Part shown: one piece after another, positions 14,819 to 19,728 of the stretch
Layout: every line of letters starts with the position of its first letter
How positions within the stretch are numbered: position 1 is the stretch's first letter
Source: JAKCDU01 sp035551615
GTDB taxonomy: Bacteria > Actinomycetota > Acidimicrobiia > Acidimicrobiales > Palsa-688
Assembly (NCBI GenBank): GCA_035551615.1
Contig: DASZNC010000112.1
Location: 1 to 19,728, forward strand
Reading direction: 5' to 3'
Length of the DNA: 19,728 nucleotides
Notes under the pieces: model-generated
Databases searched by the model: none
Seen by the model: the letters and a program-made list of their open reading frames with translations, nothing else
What the model was told of the DNA's origin: nothing
Made by a program: the position numbers and the translations under genes

Positions 14819-15604
14819 ATGCCCTACACGGTGAGCACGCCCGTATTCGAGGGCCCGTTCGACCTTCTCCTCCACCTGATCACCAAACAGCAGGTCGACC
14901 TGTGGGAAGTGTCGCTCTCCGACATCGTCGATGGCTACGTCGCCACCCTGGCCGAGATGCAGGCCGCCCTCGACCTGGAGGTGGCCACCGAGTTCCTCCT
15001 CATCGCCGCCGTCCTCCTGGAGCTGAAGGCCCGTCGGCTGCTTCCGGGACGCGACGACGTCGAGCTGGAAGAGGAGCTGGCGCTCTGGGAGGAGCGGGAC
15101 CTGCTGCTCGCCCGCCTGCTCGAATGCAAGACGTTCAAGGACGCGGCCGCCACCCTCCACCGGACCATGGAATCGGCCGGCCGGTCGTGGCCCCGCACCG
15201 CCGGGCTGGACGAACCGTTCACCAGCCTGGTTCCGGACATCCTGGTGGGTGTCACCGCCGACCAGCTGGCCCGGGTCATGTCCGAGCTGCTGGCGCCCAA
15301 GCCGCAGACCCGTGTGCTCCTCGACCACGTGGCCCCCATACGGGCCAGTGTCGGCGATGCCGTGGTCGAGCTGCTCGACGAGCTGCCCCGGGCCGGCCGC
15401 ATCACGTTCTCCCGCCTCACCACCGGCCTGGTCGAGCGGCTCGAGGTGATCGTCCGGTTCCTGGCCCTGCTGGAGTTGTTCAAGCAGGGCAAGGTGGACC
15501 TGGACCAGGCGGTGTCGTTCGGTCAGCTCGAAGTGATCTGGCTGGGCGCCGACGGCGACGACGATCAGGACGAGGACCGGGTGTACGAGGAGTACGAGGG
15601 CTGA
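14819..15604 (+). CDS. scpA: Segregation and condensation protein A (kleisin)
   Basis: The kleisin subunit that links SMC heads and ScpB in the bacterial condensin, needed for chromosome compaction and segregation. 261 residues. The N-terminal FEGPFDLLLHLI (9-20) with KQQVDLWEVSLSDI is the ScpA family signature, followed by ATEFLLIAAVLLELKARRLLP. The C-terminal winged-helix region is AVVELLDELPRAGRITFSRL through VIVRFLALLELFKQGKVDLDQ. The tail is acidic (DGDDDQDEDRVYEEYEG). The start ATG 14819 has a -10 box 8 nt upstream; the frame continues to 14777 without support. The stop shares one base with the scpB ATG (TGATG). Confidence 0.95.
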   Translation: MPYTVSTPVFEGPFDLLLHLITKQQVDLWEVSLSDIVDGYVATLAEMQAALDLEVATEFLLIAAVLLELKARRLLPGRDDVELEEELALWEERDLLLARLLECKTFKDAAATLHRTMESAGRSWPRTAGLDEPFTSLVPDILVGVTADQLARVMSELLAPKPQTRVLLDHVAPIRASVGDAVVELLDELPRAGRITFSRLTTGLVERLEVIVRFLALLELFKQGKVDLDQAVSFGQLEVIWLGADGDDDQDEDRVYEEYEG

Positions 15605-16257
15605 TGGCCTCGGAGGAACAGCGGGCCATCGAAGCCATCGTGATGGTCTCCGACCGCCCGGTGGAGCCCCACCTGCTGGCCCAGCTGCTGGAGATCACCC
15701 CGGCGCGCGTCGAGGAGATCTGCGCCGGCCTGGCCGACGCCTACGCCGGGGAGGACCGCGGTTTCCAGCTGGTCCGGGTGGCCGGTGGCTACCGCTTCCA
15801 GAGCCACCCCGATCAGGCGCCGTACGTCGAGAAATTCGTCCTGGAGGGCCAGTCGGCCCGCCTGTCGGCGGCCGCCCTCGAGACCCTGGCCATCGTCGCC
15901 TACAAGCAACCGGTGTCGCGGGCCCAGGTGGCGGCCATCCGCGGGGTCAACGCCGACGCCGTGATCCGCACCCTGCAGACCCGGGGGTACATCACCGAGG
16001 TCGGACGCGATCCGGGACCGGGTCAGGCGTCCCTGTACGGGACCACCTCGCTCCTGCTCGAACGACTGGGGCTGGACCGGATCGAACAGCTGCCGGCGCT
16101 GGCCCAGTTCGTACCCGGGGCGGAGATCATGGACGCCCTGGAACGCAGCCTCCGGGCCGATCCGGCGCCGGCCATCGAGCTGCGCGACGACCCTCCCGCC
16201 GATCCCGGTGCCGACGTCCTGGCTGATGACGAGGACGGCGAGAATCCCTTCGCCTAG
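15604..16257 (+). CDS. scpB: Segregation and condensation protein B
   Basis: The dimeric winged-helix (kite) subunit that binds ScpA in the SMC-ScpAB complex. 217 residues with two winged-helix domains. The first begins EEQRAIEAIVMVSDRPV and includes RGFQLVRVAGGYRFQSHP. The second contains LSAAALETLAIVAYKQPVSRAQVAAIRGVNADAVIRTL and ends YGTTSLLLERLGL, the strongest family signature. A variable acidic tail (about 185-217) follows. ATG 15604 overlaps the scpA stop by one base; the frame is open far upstream but only as a shadow of scpA. It overlaps the next gene by 32 nt. Confidence 0.96.
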   Translation: MASEEQRAIEAIVMVSDRPVEPHLLAQLLEITPARVEEICAGLADAYAGEDRGFQLVRVAGGYRFQSHPDQAPYVEKFVLEGQSARLSAAALETLAIVAYKQPVSRAQVAAIRGVNADAVIRTLQTRGYITEVGRDPGPGQASLYGTTSLLLERLGLDRIEQLPALAQFVPGAEIMDALERSLRADPAPAIELRDDPPADPGADVLADDEDGENPFA

Positions 16258-17062
16258 CGGGGCGGAACCACCTGGGGGCGAGCGGTTGCAGAAGGTCCTG
16301 GCCGCCGCCGGGATCGGGAGCCGCCGTCACTGCGAGGAGCTCATCGCCGACGGCCGGGTCGTCGTCAACGGAGAAGCGGCCGTGCTGGGCCGCCGGGTCG
16401 ACCCGGACCGGGACAAGGTCGTGGTGGACGGCGTGCCGGTGGCCACCCGTCAGGGGTTGGTCTACTACCTGCTCAACAAGCCGGCCGGTGTGGTATCGAC
16501 CGCGGCCGACACCCATGGCCGGCCGACGGTCATCGAGATGGTGCCCACCGAACCGCGCGTGTACCCGGTCGGGCGCCTCGACGCCGAGACCGAAGGTCTG
16601 CTCCTCCTGACCAATGACGGCGACCTGACCCACCGCCTCACCCATCCCAGCTTCGGCGTCGACAAGGAGTACCTGGCCCATGTCCGCGGTCAGCCGAGGG
16701 CCGCCGACATCCGCCGCCTACGCCAGGGCATCGAACTGGACGACGGGTGGACGGCGCCGGCCAAGGTGTCGCAGGTCGCCCCCGACGCGTTGCGCATCAC
16801 CATCCACGAGGGCCGTAACCGGCAGGTGCGCAGGATGGCCGACGCCATCGGGCATCCGGTCCTCCGCCTGGTCCGCACCCGCATCGGCCCCCTACGGGGA
16901 AACGACCTGGCGCCCGGGGGATGGCGGCCGCTCACCCAGGACGAGGTGCGGTCTCTCGAAAAGGCGGCCTCCCACCTGAGCGAATCGGCCGGCCAGGCGT
17001 CATCCCCTAATGTCGCCCCCCGTGCCCGCCGCCGAGACACCGACCGTCGACCCTCCGGCTGA
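16226..17062 (+). CDS. rluB: RluB-type rRNA pseudouridine synthase (RsuA family)
   Basis: Converts a uridine of rRNA to pseudouridine (23S rRNA, by analogy with RluB). 278 residues. An S4 domain (about 19-70; ERLQKVLAAAGIGSRRHCEELI) is followed by the RsuA/RluB/E/F catalytic domain with LLNKPAGVVST, the catalytic aspartate Asp119 in VGRLDAETEGLLLLTNDG, KEYLAHVRG and HEGRNRQVRRMADAIGHPV. ATG 16226 is preferred, but GTG 16208 is also possible and TTG near 16286 would give the shortest S4 domain; none has a clear Shine-Dalgarno site, consistent with coupling to scpB. The C-terminus is a basic tail (APRARRRDTDRRPSG) overlapping the next reading frame by up to 53 nt. scpA-scpB-rluB order is conserved in many Gram-positive bacteria. 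Confidence 0.93.
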   Translation: MTRTARIPSPSGAEPPGGERLQKVLAAAGIGSRRHCEELIADGRVVVNGEAAVLGRRVDPDRDKVVVDGVPVATRQGLVYYLLNKPAGVVSTAADTHGRPTVIEMVPTEPRVYPVGRLDAETEGLLLLTNDGDLTHRLTHPSFGVDKEYLAHVRGQPRAADIRRLRQGIELDDGWTAPAKVSQVAPDALRITIHEGRNRQVRRMADAIGHPVLRLVRTRIGPLRGNDLAPGGWRPLTQDEVRSLEKAASHLSESAGQASSPNVAPRARRRDTDRRPSG

Positions 17063-18131
17063 GGGCCGGGTGCGGCGGGCCCAGATCGTCGGTACCGGCC
17101 TGATCGGCGGCTCCATCGGCACGGCTCTGCGCCGTCAGGGGTGGACCGTGACCGGCGCCGACATCGATCCGGGCCACGCCCGGCGGGCCGTCGAGCTGGG
17201 CGCCACCGACCGGCCCGGGCACGACCCCGATGCCGACATCGTGTTCGTCGCCACTCCGGCCGGAGCGGTCCCTGGCGCGGTGACCGAAGCACTGGAGCGG
17301 CACCCGGGTGCGGTCGTCACGGATGTGGCGGGGGTCAAAGGACCGGTCGTACGGGCCATCGCCCATCCCCGTTTCGTCGCCGGTCACCCGATGGCCGGTT
17401 CGGAGCAGGACGGCGTCGACGGGTCCGACCCGGACATGTTCGTGGGCGCGACATGGGTCCTGACCCCCACCCCCGGCACCGATGCGGTCACCTTCAGCCT
17501 GGTCCGCTCGGTGGTGACGTCGCTCGGCGCCAACGTCGTCGAGTTGGCCCCCGAGCGCCACGACGCCATGGTGGCGATGGTGTCGCACGTGCCCCACCTG
17601 ACCGCCGCCACGCTCATGAACCTGGCCGCCGACACCGCCCTCGAGCACGCCACCCTGCTGCGTCTGGCGGCCGGTGGTTTCCGTGACATGACCCGCATCG
17701 CAGCCGGCGAGGCAGCCATCTGGCCGGACGTCTGCTACGAGAACCGGGACGGCATCGTCGAGGTGTTGGACCGCCTGCTCGACTCCCTCGGTGCCATGCG
17801 GCAGATCGTGGCCGGCGGCGACCGGGCCGCCCTCCTGGAAGTACTCGAACGGGCCCGCCGGGCGCGGGTCAACCTGCCCGCCGGCGTGCCGTCTCCAGAC
17901 CAGGTGGTGGAGCTGCGGATCCCGGTGCCCGACCGGCCCGGCGTCGTGGCCGAGGTGACTACCCTGCTCGGGGAGATGGGGGTCAACATCCACGACTTCG
18001 AGGTGGCCCACAGCGCGGAGGGGAACCAGGGCGTCTTCGTGATCGTGATCGACGGCGCGCCGGCCGGAGAGGTGCGCGACGCCCTGCACGAACGCGGGTA
18101 CCGGTCCTCGGTCCGCCACCTGGGACCGTGA
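17010..18131 (+). CDS. tyrA: Prephenate dehydrogenase with C-terminal ACT domain
   Basis: Oxidatively decarboxylates prephenate to 4-hydroxyphenylpyruvate with NAD(P) for tyrosine synthesis. 373 residues. The Rossmann motif is GTGLIG (28-33), the acidic residue after strand 2 is in TGADIDPGH, GHPMAGSE contains His126, and SHVPHLT (about 192-198) holds the active-site histidine region of TyrA. An ACT domain from about 297 (ELRIPVPDRPGVVAEVTTLL) probably binds tyrosine for feedback inhibition. The first 20 residues are Pro-rich and overlap rluB by 53 nt. GTG 17070, with GAGGG 4 nt upstream and just after the rluB stop, is a credible alternative start that removes them. The overlap GTGA with aroA indicates coupling. 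Confidence 0.93.
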   Translation: MSPPVPAAETPTVDPPAEGRVRRAQIVGTGLIGGSIGTALRRQGWTVTGADIDPGHARRAVELGATDRPGHDPDADIVFVATPAGAVPGAVTEALERHPGAVVTDVAGVKGPVVRAIAHPRFVAGHPMAGSEQDGVDGSDPDMFVGATWVLTPTPGTDAVTFSLVRSVVTSLGANVVELAPERHDAMVAMVSHVPHLTAATLMNLAADTALEHATLLRLAAGGFRDMTRIAAGEAAIWPDVCYENRDGIVEVLDRLLDSLGAMRQIVAGGDRAALLEVLERARRARVNLPAGVPSPDQVVELRIPVPDRPGVVAEVTTLLGEMGVNIHDFEVAHSAEGNQGVFVIVIDGAPAGEVRDALHERGYRSSVRHLGP

Positions 18132-19405
18132 CCACCCTCACCATCCGGCCGGCACCTGCCGGCCTGCGCGGCTCGCTCCGGGTCCCGGGGGACAAGTCGA
18201 TCTCCCACCGGGCCCTCCTACTGGCGGCCCGGGCCGACGGCACCAGCCGCATCTCCGGGTTGTCGCCGGGCGCCGACGTCATGGCCACCCTGGCGGCCAT
18301 GAGCGCCTTCGGCGCCGGCATCGAATCCAGCGGCGGGACGGTTACGGTCCTCGGGGGCCGGCTGCACGAGCCGGAGACGGTGATCGACGTCGGCAACTCG
18401 GGGACCGGCATCCGGTTGATGGCCGGGTGGGCGGCCGGGCTCGAGGGGCTGAGCGTCCTGGTCGGCGACCGGTCGATCGCCCGCCGCCCCATGGGCCGGG
18501 TGACCGAGCCGCTGCGGCGGATGGGGGCCGGCATCGACGGTCGCGACGACGGCCGGCTCCCGCCTCTGGTCATCCGGGGCGGCGGCCTGCACGGCATCGA
18601 CTACGCCCCGCCGGTCCCGAGCGCCCAGGTCAAGAGTGCGTTACTGCTCGCCGGCCTGGCGGCGGACGGTCCGACAACGGTCCGGGAATCGCTGCCCACC
18701 CGTGTCCACACCGAGCAGATGCTGGCCACGTGCGGCGTGAGGATCGAGACCGTCCCGGGCGCCGTCACCGTGTACCCGGGGCCGCTGGCGCCGGCCGACT
18801 TCGCCGTTCCCGGCGACCCATCGCAGGCGGCCTTCTGGGTCGTCGCCGCCTGCATCACGCCGGGCAGCGATCTGACTGTAGAACAGGTCTACGTGGGCCC
18901 GCACCGGGCCGGCTTCCTGGACGTGCTCGAGCGGATGGGCGCGGACATCGAGGTGCTCGACCGGGACCCGGCCACCGCGGTGGCCGACATCCGTGCGCGC
19001 ACGTCCGAGCTGTCGGCGACTGACGTCGGGGGCGCCGAAATCCCGGACCTGATCGACGAAATTCCGGTCCTGGCGGTCGCCGCCGCCCACGCATCGGGGA
19101 CGACCACCTTCCGTGACGCGGCCGAGTTGAAGGTCAAGGAGAGTGACCGGATCGCAGCCATGGTCGCCGCCCTCGGGGGTGTCGGCGCCACCATCGAGGG
19201 CCACGCCGATGGCCTGTCGGTGACCGGCCGGGGGAGCCCGCTGCCCGGTGGAACGGTCGATTCGGTGGGCGACCACCGGGTGGCCATGGCGCTGGCGGTG
19301 GCCGCTCTGGCCTCGTCCGGACCGGTCCGGGTGGAGGGTTGGGATTGCGTGGGCACGAGCTATCCCGGTTTCGAACGGGACCTGGAAGGATGCACCAGCC
19401 GATGA
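18128..19405 (+). CDS. aroA: 3-phosphoshikimate 1-carboxyvinyltransferase (EPSP synthase)
   Basis: Transfers enolpyruvyl from PEP to shikimate-3-phosphate in the chorismate pathway; the target of glyphosate. 425 residues. VPGDKSISHRALLLAA (19-34) holds the substrate lysine and arginine, then come NSGTGIRLM (90-98), RRPMGRV (119-125), SAQVKSALLLAGL, TRVHTEQML, IPDLIDEIPVLAVAAA (catalytic Asp region) and ELKVKESDRIAAM. RPMGR and the DEIPVLAVAAA/KVKESDR blocks resemble CP4/Bacillus-like enzymes more than E. coli AroA, but the residue corresponding to CP4 Ala100 appears to be Gly92. It starts with GTG at 18128, overlapping the tyrA stop by 4 nt, and ends overlapping cmk by 4 nt. Confidence 0.96.
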   Translation: MTTLTIRPAPAGLRGSLRVPGDKSISHRALLLAARADGTSRISGLSPGADVMATLAAMSAFGAGIESSGGTVTVLGGRLHEPETVIDVGNSGTGIRLMAGWAAGLEGLSVLVGDRSIARRPMGRVTEPLRRMGAGIDGRDDGRLPPLVIRGGGLHGIDYAPPVPSAQVKSALLLAGLAADGPTTVRESLPTRVHTEQMLATCGVRIETVPGAVTVYPGPLAPADFAVPGDPSQAAFWVVAACITPGSDLTVEQVYVGPHRAGFLDVLERMGADIEVLDRDPATAVADIRARTSELSATDVGGAEIPDLIDEIPVLAVAAAHASGTTTFRDAAELKVKESDRIAAMVAALGGVGATIEGHADGLSVTGRGSPLPGGTVDSVGDHRVAMALAVAALASSGPVRVEGWDCVGTSYPGFERDLEGCTSR

Positions 19406-19728
19406 AGGTCATCGCCATCGACGGGCCGGCCGGGTCCGGCAAATCGACCGTGGCCCGGGCCGTCGCCGGCCGCCTCGGCTTGGAGTATCTCGACACCGGG
19501 GCCATGTACCGCGCCGTGGCCTTCGAAGCCATCCGTCGGGGGATCGACCCCGAGGATGCCCCCACGGTGGCCGAGTTGGCCCGCCAGATCGAGTTGTCGG
19601 TCGACGACCGGGTGCTGGTCAACGGCACCGACGCCACCGTCGAGATCCGCGGGCCGGAGGTGACCCGGGCAGTGAGTGCGGTGGCGGCCAACCCGGAGGT
19701 CCGCAGGGAGCTGGTGCTGCGGCAGCGG
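19402..19728 (+). CDS. cmk: Cytidylate kinase, 5' part (cut by window end)
   Basis: Phosphorylates CMP and dCMP with ATP. The first 109 residues are present: P-loop DGPAGSGKST (7-16), LDTGAMYRAVA (nucleoside monophosphate-binding region), and EIRGPEVTRAVSAVAANPEVR, all typical of bacterial Cmk. The family is about 220 residues, so roughly half lies beyond the window. ATG 19402 overlaps the aroA stop as ATGA. ATG 19390 is in frame and would add four residues, but GGAAGG touches it directly and so fits 19402 slightly better. A cmk gene after scpAB-rluB, and next to aroA, is common in bacteria. Confidence 0.95.
   Translation, partial: MKVIAIDGPAGSGKSTVARAVAGRLGLEYLDTGAMYRAVAFEAIRRGIDPEDAPTVAELARQIELSVDDRVLVNGTDATVEIRGPEVTRAVSAVAANPEVRRELVLRQR

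Noticed and set aside
14299..15603. Long upstream extension of scpB
   Set aside because: It overlaps all of scpA and part of trpS in a GC-rich shadow frame; the scpB family starts at ATG 15604.

Overview
This window is a high-GC, gene-dense, mostly co-oriented stretch of core chromosome. The organism is most likely an actinobacterium (Actinomycetota), probably of the Acidimicrobiia type. The basis is the strong G/C preference at third codon positions, the HAD-IIA / tlyA / nadK / recN / pyrG / NUDIX and scpA / scpB / rluB / cmk order (resembling, from memory, the Rv1692-Rv1712 block of Mycobacterium tuberculosis), an oxygen-tolerant-type KorAB, and many start codons sitting 5-8 nt after a TANNNT -10 box, which suggests leaderless mRNAs. 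The class-level assignment is inference; no rRNA gene is present.

Layout. 1-578: a short single-stranded-DNA-binding-like OB-fold protein without the usual acidic tail. 579-827: an intergenic region with short GC-rich direct repeats. 828-4968: central carbon genes, namely a class I (FbaB/DhnA) fructose-bisphosphate aldolase, then korA-korB (2-oxoglutarate:ferredoxin oxidoreductase). A hairpin follows fba, and a strong 11-bp GC hairpin lies after korB. 5196-6395 (minus): a DUF1015 protein, divergent from the next block. 6453-13290: HAD-IIA phosphatase, a helical protein with an Ala/Lys/Thr-rich histone-H1-like tail, tlyA, nadK, recN, pyrG and a NUDIX hydrolase, mostly tightly packed or overlapping. 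13368-13706: a DksA/TraR zinc-finger protein with its own promoter. 13744-14763 (minus): trpS. 14819-19728: an overlapping chain scpA-scpB-rluB-tyrA-aroA-cmk (cmk is cut by the window end).

How the genes fit together. fba and korAB serve glycolysis/gluconeogenesis and the TCA cycle. The recN block combines DNA repair, NADP supply, CTP supply, rRNA modification and nucleotide hygiene. The last operon joins chromosome segregation (ScpAB), rRNA pseudouridylation, two aromatic amino-acid steps (prephenate dehydrogenase, EPSP synthase) and CMP recycling.

I found no mobile element, CRISPR array, tRNA or rRNA gene, defence system or biosynthetic cluster. The items most worth a second look are: tlyA, which has no ATG/GTG/TTG able to give a full S4 domain and seems to start at CTG directly after an in-frame TGA; a pair of 15-bp operator-like repeats 22 bp apart in front of korAB; two divergent gene pairs with back-to-back leaderless-type promoters; and the Ala/Lys/Thr-tailed protein.
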